Shown: positions 31,864 through 39,886 of the stretch, in pieces
Layout of the letters: each line of letters opens with the position of its first letter
How positions within the stretch are numbered: position 1 is the stretch's first letter
Assembly: GCA_964640085.1 (NCBI GenBank)
Contig: CAZXFA010000009.1
Location: forward strand, 23,450 to 87,449
DNA: 64,000 nucleotides
Origin: CAZXFA01 sp964640085
GTDB taxonomy: Bacteria > Actinomycetota > UBA4738 > HRBIN12
Direction of reading: 5' to 3'
Program-made: the position numbers and the translations under genes
Notes under the pieces: generated by a model
What the model was told of the DNA's origin: nothing
The model's database searches: none
What the model saw: the letters and a program-made list of their open reading frames with translations, nothing else

Positions 31864-33009
31864 GTGGGAACGCCGATCGCCGTCCTCGGGGCGGGCGCCA
31901 TGGGCAGCGCCGCCGCGGTGCTGCTCGCTCGGCATCGCCCCCAGGTCGACCTGGTCGTCTTGGACGTCGACGCCGAGCGCGCCGAGCGCGTGGCGAGGCG
32001 GGTCGGTGCGGTCGGGCGTGGGTTCGACGCTCGCTCCGATGACCTCACCGCGCTGCTGAAGGAGGTCCGGTCGGTGGCCGCATGCCTGCCCTACCGGTTG
32101 AACCTCGAGGTCATGGAGGCGGCGCTCGCCTCCGGCTGCCACTACGCGGACCTCGGCGGGCTGTTCCACGTCACGAGGCGCCAGTGGGAGAGGGACGAAC
32201 GGTTCCGCGAGGCCGGCGTGTCGGCGGTCATCGGGATCGGGTCGGCTCCCGGCCTGACCAACGTGCTCGCGCGGCTCGGGGCCGACCGTCTCGACCCGGG
32301 TTCGGTCCGCACGATCGAGATCGCGGACGGGGCGGTCGACCTTGCGGCGGACGGCGCGACCTTCGGCGTTCCCTACTCGGCCGAGACGGTCCTGGACGAG
32401 TTCACCGAGCCCGCGATGGTCTTCGAGGACGGGGAGCTGAAGGAGGTTCCGGCCGGCACGGGCGAGGTTGAGTGGACCTTCCCCGAACCGGTCGGGACCC
32501 AACCCGCCATGTACACGCTCCACTCGGAGCCGGCGACCCTGCCGTTCACCATCCCCGGTGTCCGGGACGTTCGCTGGCGCCTGGCGCTCCCGCGCGCCGT
32601 CCACGAGGGCTTCACGCTCCTCGTTCGGATCGGGCTCGCCGCCCGCGAGCCCGTGACCACCCCGAGCGGGTCCGTCGTTCCCCGCGAAGTGCTCACCAAG
32701 TTGCTGAACTCGATGCCCGGGTCCGAGGGCGAGCCCCGCGACGTCGAGTTCATCGACGTCCGGGTGGCCGGCGCCCGGGACGGCGAGCCCGGGGTCATCC
32801 GTGAGCTGGCACGGTTCGATCCCTCGCCCGAAGGGCTATCGGCGGGGGCGTTCGGCACGGCGATCCCCATCGCCGTGGCCGTGCGATGGATGGCTGCCGG
32901 ACGCGTGCCGCCCGGGGTGCATCCCCCGGAGATGGCGTTCGACGCCGAGACCTTCGTGGACGAGCTCGCGGGGGAGGGCGTGTCGTTCTCGACCGAGCTC
33001 TTGGCCTGA
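31864..33009 (+). CDS. Saccharopine dehydrogenase-like NAD(P)-binding protein
   Basis: Rossmann-fold oxidoreductase-like protein of 381 residues. The dinucleotide motif is GAGAMGSAAA (about 9-18), followed by VVLDVDAERAERVA and CHYADLGGLF, then GIGSAPGLTNVLA, the pattern of lysine/saccharopine dehydrogenase family proteins. It starts at a GTG six bases after the second aldehyde dehydrogenase and is likely co-transcribed. With aminotransferase and aldehyde dehydrogenases nearby it may act on a lysine- or diamine-derived intermediate; this is inference. Confidence 0.82.
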   Translation: MGTPIAVLGAGAMGSAAAVLLARHRPQVDLVVLDVDAERAERVARRVGAVGRGFDARSDDLTALLKEVRSVAACLPYRLNLEVMEAALASGCHYADLGGLFHVTRRQWERDERFREAGVSAVIGIGSAPGLTNVLARLGADRLDPGSVRTIEIADGAVDLAADGATFGVPYSAETVLDEFTEPAMVFEDGELKEVPAGTGEVEWTFPEPVGTQPAMYTLHSEPATLPFTIPGVRDVRWRLALPRAVHEGFTLLVRIGLAAREPVTTPSGSVVPREVLTKLLNSMPGSEGEPRDVEFIDVRVAGARDGEPGVIRELARFDPSPEGLSAGAFGTAIPIAVAVRWMAAGRVPPGVHPPEMAFDAETFVDELAGEGVSFSTELLA

Positions 33010-33032
33010 GGCCGGTCGTCAGCTCGCCCGGC

Positions 33033-33038
33033 TACCCT
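33033..33038 (+). promoter_or_regulatory. Leaderless -10 of a small membrane protein gene
   Basis: TACCCT, six bases (GGAGTC), then GTG at 33045. Confidence 0.55.
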
Positions 33039-33044
33039 GGAGTC

Positions 33045-33284
33045 GTGGGCACCCTCGCGCTGATCCTCCTGCCGGCGGCGCTGTTCCTCGGCGGGCTCGT
33101 GGCCTGGGCGACGATCCGCCGCTCCGGCGGGATCGGTGCGACCGTACCCGCCCCGTTGCTTGCGCTCACGGGCGTGCTCCTGTTCCTGGGGCTGTTCGTC
33201 GCGCCGCGCGTGCTGGGCTTCACGTTCATCCTTCTCCCGTTCCTGCTCATCATCCGTCCCCGACGGCGGCGGAGGAACGGGTAG
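33045..33284 (+). CDS. Small membrane protein, three helices
   Basis: Protein of 79 residues with three hydrophobic segments (about 2-22, 33-52, 55-72) and a very basic C-terminus RPRRRRRNG. No family is recognised. The start GTG is six bases behind TACCCT. It is followed after one base by a second small membrane protein gene, which suggests a pair. The strongly positive tail should stay in the cytoplasm. Confidence 0.65.
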   Translation: MGTLALILLPAALFLGGLVAWATIRRSGGIGATVPAPLLALTGVLLFLGLFVAPRVLGFTFILLPFLLIIRPRRRRRNG

Positions 33285-33285
33285 C

Positions 33286-33531
33286 GTGCGCCCCGGATGG
33301 GCGATCGCGGTCCTGTTGGTCGGGCTGGCGGTGTTCGGCTTCCTTCGCGCTCGTACGGTGGTCGCCGACACCTGGGGGATCCGGTCGGGGCGCAACCTGG
33401 TCGCGCTTGGAGCGGTCGTCCTGGCGGTGGCGCTCCTCGTGGCCGTCGCCCGCTCGCTGGCCGGCGTGGTCATCGGGGCCGCGATCCTCGGCGTGGCGCT
33501 CTACGCCGCCTGGCGGCTGCCGCGCACCTGA
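33286..33531 (+). CDS. Small membrane protein, three helices
   Basis: Protein of 81 residues with hydrophobic segments at about 4-22, 39-56 and 58-76 (LVALGAVVLAVALLVAVA, VVIGAAILGVALYAAW). The GTG at 33286 is preceded by GGAGG inside the upstream coding end. No family or function recognised. Converges with the hydrolase gene over a 16-base gap that holds a 12-bp palindrome (CCGAGCGCTCGG, 33533-33544). Confidence 0.65.
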   Translation: MRPGWAIAVLLVGLAVFGFLRARTVVADTWGIRSGRNLVALGAVVLAVALLVAVARSLAGVVIGAAILGVALYAAWRLPRT

Positions 33532-33547
33532 CCCGAGCGCTCGGCTG

Positions 33548-34201
33548 CTACCGGGTGCCCGATCCGACCAGCTCGGCGACGAAGGCCCCGACCAGGCCCG
33601 CGAGCTCGCCCTCCCGTCGCCAGAAGTGGTGGTCGGTCCCCGGGACGATCCGGAGCGTCGCGGCGGGTAGCAGATCGGCGAGCCGTCCGAGCTCGGCGGG
33701 GGGACAGTGTCGGTCCGCGTCGCCGGCGACCAGCAGCACCGGCCGGCGCAGAACGCGGAGCTCCGAGGCGGAGGGCGGGTCGGGCACGTCCAGCCCGGGG
33801 CCGAGCGGCAGGCCGATCAGCCCGAGGCCGGCAACGCGGTCGTCGCCGATCGCCTCGTTCAGGGCCACGGCCGCTCCGAACGACCAGCCGAGGACCACGG
33901 TGGGGCCCGAGGCCTCCTCACGGACACGGCCAACGGCAGCGGCGACGTCGCGGACCTCGGTCCGGCCGCCGCCGTACGTGCCGGCCGATCCCATCGTCCC
34001 TCGGAAGTTGTACGACAGCACCACCAGCCCCCGCCCCGCCAGGTCGTTGCGGATGGCCCACAGGAGGGGGTGGTCCTTGCTCCCCCCGAGCCGGGGATGC
34101 GGGTGGCACAGGACCGCGGAACCGTCGGGCCGGCCCTCCGGCTCCCGGATCTCGCCCTCGAGCGAGATGCCGTCCTCGGTGATGAAGCGGATCGGTTCCA
34201 C
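33548..34201 (-). CDS. Alpha/beta hydrolase (dienelactone-hydrolase-like)
   Basis: Cytoplasmic hydrolase of 217 residues. The nucleophile elbow is GWSFGAA (about 111-117) with Ser, the Asp is in VAGDADRHCP (about 168) and the His in PGTDHHFW (about 196). HPHPRLGGSKDHPLL near residue 40 marks the subfamily of small esterases annotated as alpha/beta hydrolase or dienelactone hydrolase. The GTG at 34201 is the only plausible start before the divergent gene; no ribosome-binding site. Divergent to the LLM oxidoreductase (22 bases). Confidence 0.84.
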   Translation of the reverse strand: MEPIRFITEDGISLEGEIREPEGRPDGSAVLCHPHPRLGGSKDHPLLWAIRNDLAGRGLVVLSYNFRGTMGSAGTYGGGRTEVRDVAAAVGRVREEASGPTVVLGWSFGAAVALNEAIGDDRVAGLGLIGLPLGPGLDVPDPPSASELRVLRRPVLLVAGDADRHCPPAELGRLADLLPAATLRIVPGTDHHFWRREGELAGLVGAFVAELVGSGTR

Positions 34202-34223
34202 CGCGTGCGACGATGCCAGCGGG

Positions 34224-35153
34224 ATGGGTCCGCGACAACCGTTGGCGTTCGCCCTGCGCGATCCTCTGCCCTGGGTCGAGCTCGCGGAGATCGTCCGCTC
34301 GGCCGAGGATGCAGGGTACGGAGCACTGTTCCTGCCGGAGATCACGGGGCGCGATGCGCTGGTGACGCTCGGCGCGCTCGCCGGGGAGACCCGAGCTCTC
34401 CTCCTCGTCACCGGCATCGTGCCCATCCGCTCTCGGACCCCGCTACTCACGGCGATGGCCGCCGCCACGGTCCACGAGCGCTCGGGCGGGCGCCTGATCC
34501 TCGGGCTCGGGCCCGGGCCGCCGCGCCCCGGGGTCCTGGACGAGCTCCGACGGTACGTGCTCGCCGTACGGGAACTGCTGGGAGGCGGGAGGATCGGCGG
34601 GGTCGAACGGGTGGAGGGCCTCGCCCTCGCGCCCGGCTCCCCGGTGCAGATCTGGATCTCGGCGATGGGCCCGAGGGCCTTCGCGCTGGCAGGCGAGATC
34701 GCCGACGGGGCGATCCTCAATTGGTGCACGCCCGACCGCGTGGCCTTCGCGCGCCGGAGGATCGGCGAGGCGGCCGAGGCCGCGGGGCGCGACCCGGCGG
34801 GGGTGACCCTGGCCGTCTACGTGCGCTCCTGGGTGGGCGAGGACCCGGAAGCCGCCCTCCCTGTCCTGCGCGCCGCGGCGGGGGAGTACGCGTCCTTCCC
34901 CGCCTACCATCGGCAGTTCGAGCAGCTGGGTCTGGGCGCCGAGGCCGAGGTGGCGGCGGCCGCACACCGTGCGGGGCGTCCCGATGACGCCCCGGCCGCG
35001 CTGGCCGAGGCGGTGTCGGCGGTCGGAGCGGAAGCCCCCTCCCGGCTGGCGGCCTTCCGCGAGGCCGGGGCCGACCTGGTCGTCGTTTATCCGGTGGCCG
35101 TGGGCGAGGCGTCCGCATCGATCCGGGCCACGCTGCTCGCGCTCGCGCCGTGA
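34224..35153 (+). CDS. LLM-class (F420/flavin-dependent) oxidoreductase
   Basis: TIM-barrel protein of 309 residues of the luciferase-like monooxygenase superfamily. Landmarks: WVELAEIVRSAEDAGYGALFLPEITGRDALVTLGALA (about 15-55), TGIVPIRSRTPLLTAMAAATVHERSGGRLILGLGPG (about 68-103) and GPRAFALAGEIADGAILNWCTPD. In Actinobacteria such proteins use reduced coenzyme F420. The reduced substrate is unknown. The ATG at 34224 is divergent to the hydrolase. Confidence 0.85.
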   Translation: MGPRQPLAFALRDPLPWVELAEIVRSAEDAGYGALFLPEITGRDALVTLGALAGETRALLLVTGIVPIRSRTPLLTAMAAATVHERSGGRLILGLGPGPPRPGVLDELRRYVLAVRELLGGGRIGGVERVEGLALAPGSPVQIWISAMGPRAFALAGEIADGAILNWCTPDRVAFARRRIGEAAEAAGRDPAGVTLAVYVRSWVGEDPEAALPVLRAAAGEYASFPAYHRQFEQLGLGAEAEVAAAAHRAGRPDDAPAALAEAVSAVGAEAPSRLAAFREAGADLVVVYPVAVGEASASIRATLLALAP

Positions 35154-35160
35154 GCGTCGG

Positions 35161-35188
35161 TTGCCGATGGCCGGCGCGGGTGTAGACT
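35161..35188 (+). promoter_or_regulatory. Promoter of the ferredoxin gene
   Basis: -35 TTGCCG (35161-35166), 16-base spacer and -10 TAGACT (35183-35188) with a TG just before it. The transcript would have a leader of about 35 bases with GGGGAAAAACGG before the ATG. Confidence 0.6.
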
Positions 35189-35229
35189 TCGATTTGCAAG
35201 GTCCGCACGGTTGAAAAGGGGAAAAACGG

Positions 35230-35559
35230 ATGACCTACACGATCTGCGAGCCGTGCATCGACGTGAAGGACCGGGCCTGCGTGGACGAGTGCCCGGTGGA
35301 CTGCATCTACGAGGGCGGCCGGATGCTCTACATCCATCCGGACGAGTGCGTCGACTGCGGCGCCTGCGAGCCGGTCTGCCCCGTGACGGCGATCTTCTAC
35401 GAGGACGACGTCCCGGCCGAGTGGAATCAGTTCACGCCGATAAACGCGGAGTTCTTCAACGACGAGGTGAGCGGCATCGGGTCACCGGGCGGGGCGGCCC
35501 AGGTGGGGCCGACGGACAAGGACCACCCGACCGTGGCCGGCTGGGCCTCGGTGGGCTGA
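35230..35559 (+). CDS. fdxA: 7Fe ferredoxin FdxA type
   Basis: Small electron carrier of 109 residues. The N-terminal part has the cysteines for a [3Fe-4S] and a [4Fe-4S] cluster: CEPCIDVKDRACVDECPVDC and ECVDCGACEPVCP. Acidic overall. The C-terminal extension (WNQFTPINAEFFN...) is typical of FdxA from Actinobacteria. The AT-rich start region GTTGAAAAGGGGAAAAACGG is unusual here and gives a strong ribosome-binding site. Followed by a perfect terminator-like stem. Confidence 0.95.
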   Translation: MTYTICEPCIDVKDRACVDECPVDCIYEGGRMLYIHPDECVDCGACEPVCPVTAIFYEDDVPAEWNQFTPINAEFFNDEVSGIGSPGGAAQVGPTDKDHPTVAGWASVG

Positions 35560-35578
35560 TCGGAACGGATCTTCCCCC

Positions 35579-35607
35579 CGGATCCCGAGCTCCCCGCTCG
35601 GGATCCG
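35579..35607. terminator. Terminator-like stem after fdxA
   Basis: CGGATCCCGAGC, 5-base loop and GCTCGGGATCCG: a perfect 12-bp stem between two convergent genes (fdxA and the FrhB-like gene). No T-tract. Confidence 0.75.
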
Positions 35608-35620
35608 CGCGTGCTCGGGA

Positions 35621-36751
35621 TCAGGCCATCGCCCTGTCGGGCTGGGGGACGACCCCCGGCTCGCTCCACGCGGTGTCGGTGGGCCAGCGCTCCCGGGACT
35701 TGGCGGCGAGTTTCCGCATCAGCGAGATCGCGGCCTCGTCCTCGGATCCCGGACGCCACTCGACGATGCCGTCGGCCACCGCCCGCTCCCACAGGTCCTT
35801 CCCCTTGTCGGTCCGGATGATCGTGAGGGTCCAACCTTCGCCCTGGCCGAGGCCGCCGAAGGAGATGTCCGCGTGCTCGGCGGCGAAGTCGGGGCAGTGC
35901 AGGCACCCCGGCCGCGTGTAGGCGTGCGACTTCTTGAGGGGGTAGGTGATCTCCTCGCCCTCGCGTGTGTAGAAGAGGAGCTTCCCCTTGATGTTCACGC
36001 GGACGAGGTCGTCCAGGTCCAGCCCGAGCTCCTTCTGGGCGATCTCCACCATCAGGCCGTCGTACGTGAAGGACTTCGAGCACAGGAGCCCGAACGTCCA
36101 GTTGACCTTCTTCGCCCACTTGTTGACGCGGCGTGCCGTCATCGACCCGGTGACGCTCGACTGGCAGGACATACCCACCAGCGCGAGCTTCGACAGCCCC
36201 ATCTCGGCAGCCTTGATCATCGCCAGGGGGTTGGCCGAGTACGTGTACCGCGATCCGGCCGAGGCCAGCACGCCCTCGCGATCGGTGACGACCGTGGGCT
36301 CGACGTCCCACGGCCGGTCGTCCGACAGCTTGGACGTGCACACCCCGTCGATCTCGCCGTTCTCGAGCCCCCAGACCAGCAGCGCCGAGACGACGCCGCC
36401 ATCCTGACCGTGGAGCAGGGTCTCCGGGTCGGCGGCCCGCGCCAGCACGATGTCCTGGTAGTGCCCGATCACGTCCTCCGGGGTCCGCGTCTGCCCGAAC
36501 AGGAGCCGGTCGATCTCACCCTCCCAGTCGCGGAACCGGGGACAGGCGAGGGTGCAGAGCGAGCAGCCCCTTTCCCCGTGCGAGCAGACGTCGGCGCCGT
36601 CCTCTTGGAGCTGGACCGGGACGTTGTCCTCGTACCCCAGGACGTGGAACGGGCACGCGACGATGCACGCGGAGCAGCCGGTGCAGAGCCCCGTCAGGAC
36701 GACCTCGTGGTACAGGTCGCGCCACTGCGTCTTGTCCGTCGCGGGGCTCAT
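35621..36751 (-). CDS. Coenzyme F420 hydrogenase/dehydrogenase beta subunit (FrhB)-family Fe-S flavoprotein
   Basis: Protein of 376 residues. Two [4Fe-4S] motifs lie at the N-terminus (GLCTGCSACIVACPFHVLGY about 21-40; CSLCTLACP about 63-71). The FrhB core follows: LARAADPETLLHGQDGGVVSALLVWGLENGEIDGV, GSRYTYSANPLAMIKAAEMG, VGMSCQSSVTG, TFGLLCSKSFTYDGLMVEIA and CLHCPDFAAEHADISFGG. Family members couple ferredoxin or F420 to a substrate; the partner here could be the neighbouring FdxA. The ATG at 36751 lies eight bases behind TATACT. Confidence 0.88.
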   Translation of the reverse strand: MSPATDKTQWRDLYHEVVLTGLCTGCSACIVACPFHVLGYEDNVPVQLQEDGADVCSHGERGCSLCTLACPRFRDWEGEIDRLLFGQTRTPEDVIGHYQDIVLARAADPETLLHGQDGGVVSALLVWGLENGEIDGVCTSKLSDDRPWDVEPTVVTDREGVLASAGSRYTYSANPLAMIKAAEMGLSKLALVGMSCQSSVTGSMTARRVNKWAKKVNWTFGLLCSKSFTYDGLMVEIAQKELGLDLDDLVRVNIKGKLLFYTREGEEITYPLKKSHAYTRPGCLHCPDFAAEHADISFGGLGQGEGWTLTIIRTDKGKDLWERAVADGIVEWRPGSEDEAAISLMRKLAAKSRERWPTDTAWSEPGVVPQPDRAMA

Positions 36752-36759
36752 CCCGCGGC

Positions 36760-36765
36760 AGTATA
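36760..36765 (-). promoter_or_regulatory. -10 of the FrhB-like gene
   Basis: TATACT on the minus strand, eight bases before the ATG; the transcript would start at or within two bases of it. Confidence 0.6.
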
Positions 36766-36830
36766 TGGGCCGTACGGGGTGCCTGACGGGCCGAAGGACC
36801 CTGGTCGGATGGCTCGGAGGTCGTTCGCGC

Positions 36831-37175
36831 TCACAGCGAGAAGGACTCGCCGCAGGCACACTCGTGCCGGGCGCGCGGGTTCAGCATCTTCAGCCCTCCG
36901 CCCAGCAGCGCGTCGTTGAAGTCCAGGGTGGAGCCCTCGACGATGGGCGTGCTCTGCGGGTCGACCAGGACCCGCACGCCGTCGGCGGCCTCGACCACGT
37001 GGTCGTCCGCCGCCGGGGCGTCGGCGAACGCCAGCTCGTAGCTGAAGCCCGAGCAGCCGCCCGCGACCACGCGGACGCGCAGGATCGGCTCGGACCGGCC
37101 CTCCTTCTCCGCGAGCGCGCGGACCTTCCCGGCCGCTCGGTCGGTGACGGTGATGACGGTCGCCGTCTGCTCCAT
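36831..37175 (-). CDS. A-type Fe-S cluster carrier (IscA/ErpA-like)
   Basis: Protein of 114 residues with the three conserved cysteines of A-type carriers: Cys41 (AGGCSGFSY) and Cys106/Cys108 (HECACGESF). It delivers [4Fe-4S] or [2Fe-2S] clusters to apo-proteins such as ferredoxin or IspH. Starts at the ATG at 37175. It lies between the FrhB-like gene and the flavoprotein gene, both redox proteins, on the same strand. Confidence 0.93.
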   Translation of the reverse strand: MEQTATVITVTDRAAGKVRALAEKEGRSEPILRVRVVAGGCSGFSYELAFADAPAADDHVVEAADGVRVLVDPQSTPIVEGSTLDFNDALLGGGLKMLNPRARHECACGESFSL

Positions 37176-37215
37176 GTCCTTCCAGGATACCCGGGCCCTC
37201 GGCCTCCTCGGAGCC

Positions 37216-38604
37216 TCAGCCTGCGGCGAGGCCGAGGAAGGCGCCCTTCACCGCCTCGGACAGGGTGGGGTAGGCATGGATCGCCTCCCCGATCAGCGGT
37301 GCGGGGATCCGCCCGGCCATCGCGGCCACGATCTCGTGGATCATCGCTCCCCCCTCCTCGCCGACGATGTGTCCCCCGAGGATCTGCCCGCTCCCGGCGT
37401 CGGCCACCAGCTTGACCATGCCGTCGGTCCGCCCGTCGATGTGCGCCCGCTCGTTGTCCTCGAGCCGGATCGCCGCGGTCCGGACCCGGTGGCCGGCCTC
37501 GCGGGCCTCTCGCTCGGTCATCCCCACGCTCGCGACCTCCGGGTCGCTGAACGTGACGCGCGGGACGACACGGTAGTCGCGGGCTCGAGGGGTGCCCAGG
37601 ATGTCGTCGACGACGATGTCCGCCTCGTAGTTCCCGACGTGCGTGAACAGCAGCTCGCCGGTCGCGTCCCCGGCGGCCCACACCCCCTCGGCGGTCGTCC
37701 GGAGCGTCCCGGTGAGGACCGGGCGCCCGCGCTCGTCGAGCTCGAGGCCGACGGCCCCCAGGTCGTGGGCGTCGAACACGGGGACGCGGCCGGCGGCAAC
37801 CAAGACCTCCTCGGTCTCCAGGGTCCCTCCGTCCTCGAAGGACAGCATCCACCGCCGGCCGTCGTGGTCGGCGCGCTCGATGGTGGTCCCCGGCAGCAGC
37901 TGGATGCCCTCGCGCTCCAGCACCGGGGCGAGCGTCCCCGAGGCATCCTCGTCCTCGTTGGGCAGGATCCGGGGCAGCACCTCGATGGCGGTCACCCGGG
38001 TCCCGAACCGCGCGTAGATCTGCGAGAACTCGATCCCGATCGCGCCGGTCCCGAGCACGGCGAGCGAGTCCGGTGGTGCGTCCGGCTCCCAGATCGCCTC
38101 GCGGTTGGTCCAGTACGGCCCATCGGCCAGGCCCTCGATCGGTGGCACGCTCGTGTCGGTGCCGGTGGCGAGGACGATCCGCTCCGCCTCGACGCGGGTC
38201 CCGTCGGCGAGCTCGATCCGTCGGGGGCCGACCAGGCGGGCCTCCTGGAGGAACACGGCGACCCCGACGCGTTCGAACGGCGCGGCGCCCTCGCCGGACT
38301 GGCTCTCGATCACCCGCCGCGCGCGCTCGCGGACGGCCTGGAAATCGAGCTCCACCGAGGGGATCCGCACGCCGAACCGCCCCGCGTCGCGCGCCTGGTG
38401 GGCGATCCTCGCGCTGCGGAGCATCACCTTGGTGGGGACGCAGCCGTAGTGGTTGCACTCGCCCCCGAGCTTGTCCCGCTCGGCGATCGCGACCTTCAGG
38501 TCCGAGCGGCGAGCGAGCTGGAACGCGACCTCCGAGCCCGTCCCGCCGCCGCCGATCACGAAGACGTCGAACCGCTCCACCTTCCCCTCCAACACTCGCT
38601 CCAT
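37216..38604 (-). CDS. Dihydrolipoamide-dehydrogenase-like NAD(P)/FAD disulfide oxidoreductase
   Basis: Flavoprotein of 462 residues. FAD motif GGGGTGSE (18-25), redox disulfide GGECNHYGCVPTK with Cys50/Cys55, NAD motif GTGAIGIEFSQIYARFG (about 183-199), second FAD site AAGDATG and C-terminal HAYPTLSEA with the catalytic His-Glu pair. Active-site elements are complete. The C-x4-C spacing is that of lipoamide dehydrogenase or mercuric reductase. No 2-oxoacid dehydrogenase genes are near, so the substrate disulfide may be different (for example mycothiol-type or a protein). The ATG at 38604 has GAAGG upstream. Confidence 0.9.
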   Translation of the reverse strand: MERVLEGKVERFDVFVIGGGGTGSEVAFQLARRSDLKVAIAERDKLGGECNHYGCVPTKVMLRSARIAHQARDAGRFGVRIPSVELDFQAVRERARRVIESQSGEGAAPFERVGVAVFLQEARLVGPRRIELADGTRVEAERIVLATGTDTSVPPIEGLADGPYWTNREAIWEPDAPPDSLAVLGTGAIGIEFSQIYARFGTRVTAIEVLPRILPNEDEDASGTLAPVLEREGIQLLPGTTIERADHDGRRWMLSFEDGGTLETEEVLVAAGRVPVFDAHDLGAVGLELDERGRPVLTGTLRTTAEGVWAAGDATGELLFTHVGNYEADIVVDDILGTPRARDYRVVPRVTFSDPEVASVGMTEREAREAGHRVRTAAIRLEDNERAHIDGRTDGMVKLVADAGSGQILGGHIVGEEGGAMIHEIVAAMAGRIPAPLIGEAIHAYPTLSEAVKGAFLGLAAG

Positions 38605-38645
38605 GAGCAGGCCTTCCCGTCGGTCGCGGCTTCCCGTGTCTCCTC

Positions 38646-38651
38646 TACCAT
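38646..38651 (+). promoter_or_regulatory. Candidate -10 of the NUDIX gene
   Basis: TACCAT lies ten bases before the ATG at 38662 and supports it over the ATG at 38650, which would lie inside the hexamer. Confidence 0.45.
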
Positions 38652-38661
38652 GACCCGACCG

Positions 38662-39240
38662 ATGGACACCCCACGCCGGGCGGACCCTCCGCTCACCGAC
38701 CGCCTCCGCGGTGCGCTCGATCCGGAACCGTCCCCCACGCTGGATCCCGGCGACCGCCTGGCGGGCGTGCTGGTCCCGGTCCTCGAGGGCCGGGGGGTGG
38801 TGTTCACCAGGCGGAGCGAGTCGATGTCCCGTCATCCGGGCGAGATCTCGTTCCCGGGGGGGCTCGAGCACCCCGAGGACGCGAGCCTGGCCGAGACCGC
38901 GCTCCGCGAGACCGAGGAGGAGCTCGGGATCCCACGCTCGTCGGTCCGGGTGCTCGGCGCCCTGCCGGCAGTGCACACGTTCGTCTCGGCGATCCTGATC
39001 GTGCCCTTCGTGGGCGTGGTGGAGGGACGCCCGGCGTTCGTCCCCAACGTGGAGGAGATCGCGGAGGTGCTCGAGTACCCGCTCGAGGCGCTCGAGGCCG
39101 CCGAGACGCAGGTCGAGTGGCGGCGTGACGTGCACGTCTACCGGGGATGGGCCTACGAGATGGGCGAACATACGATCTGGGGGGCGACCGCCCGGATCCT
39201 GCACAGCCTGTTCGAGACCCTGAGGGGGGTCCCCGCATGA
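38662..39240 (+). CDS. NUDIX hydrolase, CoA pyrophosphatase type
   Basis: Protein of 192 residues. It has the combination typical of CoA pyrophosphatases: the upstream signature FTRRSESMSRHPGEISFPGG (about 47-66) followed by the Nudix box with REx(2)EE (ALRETEEELGI). It would split CoA to phosphopantetheine and 3',5'-ADP. The following gene, overlapping by four bases (ATGA), encodes a CoA-binding protein, supporting a CoA-linked role. The ATG at 38650 would add four residues (MTRP). Confidence 0.87.
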   Translation: MDTPRRADPPLTDRLRGALDPEPSPTLDPGDRLAGVLVPVLEGRGVVFTRRSESMSRHPGEISFPGGLEHPEDASLAETALRETEEELGIPRSSVRVLGALPAVHTFVSAILIVPFVGVVEGRPAFVPNVEEIAEVLEYPLEALEAAETQVEWRRDVHVYRGWAYEMGEHTIWGATARILHSLFETLRGVPA

Positions 39241-39716
39241 CGGCGGGAACGGCATCCGATCCCGGCGGCTACGGGCCGTCGGACGCTGAGCTCCGCTCCA
39301 TCCTTGGCGACGCCGAGACGATCGCGGTCGTGGGCCTGTCCTCCAAGCCGGAGCGCTACTCGCACGAGGTCGCGTCGTTCCTCCAGGATCGTGGGTATCG
39401 GATCGTCCCGGTGAACCCGCGCGAGACGGAGGTCCTCGGCGAGCCCGCGTACGCGTCCCTCTTGGAGGTTCCGGAGCAGGTCCGGATCGACGTGGTCAAC
39501 GTCTTCCGTCGGTCCGAGGAGACGCCGGCGATCGCCGAGCAGGCGGTGGCGCGTGGCGCCACGGTGCTCTGGCTCCAGGACGGGATCGTGAACGAGGAGG
39601 CTCGCCGGATCGCGGAGGGGGCGGGGCTCACCGTGATCATGGGGGTCTGCATCAAGAGGACGTCGAGGCGGCTGGACCGCGACGGCGGTTCGGGGGGAGT
39701 CGAGGAGGGAACCTGA
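39237..39716 (+). CDS. CoA-binding domain protein (YccU-like)
   Basis: Protein of 159 residues with a Rossmann-like CoA-binding domain: AETIAVVGLSSKPERYSHEVASFLQDRGYRIVPVNPRETEVLGEPAYASL (about 26-75) and DVVNVFRRSEETPAIAEQAVARGATVLWLQDGIVNEEARRIAEGAGLTVIMGVCIKR. Cytoplasmic. The ATG overlaps the NUDIX stop. Exact role unknown in this family. Confidence 0.9.
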   Translation: MTAGTASDPGGYGPSDAELRSILGDAETIAVVGLSSKPERYSHEVASFLQDRGYRIVPVNPRETEVLGEPAYASLLEVPEQVRIDVVNVFRRSEETPAIAEQAVARGATVLWLQDGIVNEEARRIAEGAGLTVIMGVCIKRTSRRLDRDGGSGGVEEGT

Positions 39717-39718
39717 TC

Positions 39719-39886
39719 GTGCAGACGTGGGAGTACTTCGTGGCGCCGCTGCTCGAGCACAACCCGGGCGAGATCCTGAACACGTTCGGGGCCGACGGGT
39801 GGGAGCTCGTCTCGGTGGTGCAGATCACGAACCCGATGGGCGGGCAGTCGCTGGTCGCCTACCTCAAGCGCCCGAAGGCCGCCTAG
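39719..39886 (+). CDS. Small DUF4177-like protein
   Basis: Protein of 55 residues: WEYFVAPLLEHNPGEILNTFGADGWELVSVVQI, a beta-alpha-beta pattern with the WELV core of DUF4177 proteins. GTG start at 39719 with GAGGAGGG ten bases before it; the gene follows the CoA-binding protein by two bases, so same transcript. Its TAG stop (39884-39886) overlaps the TAG of the convergent dehydrogenase gene by four bases (CTAG). Function unknown. Confidence 0.75.
   Translation: MQTWEYFVAPLLEHNPGEILNTFGADGWELVSVVQITNPMGGQSLVAYLKRPKAA

Noticed and set aside
33533..33544. 12-bp palindrome CCGAGCGCTCGG between convergent genes
   Set aside because: A 6-bp stem with no loop is too weak to be called a terminator; noted only.
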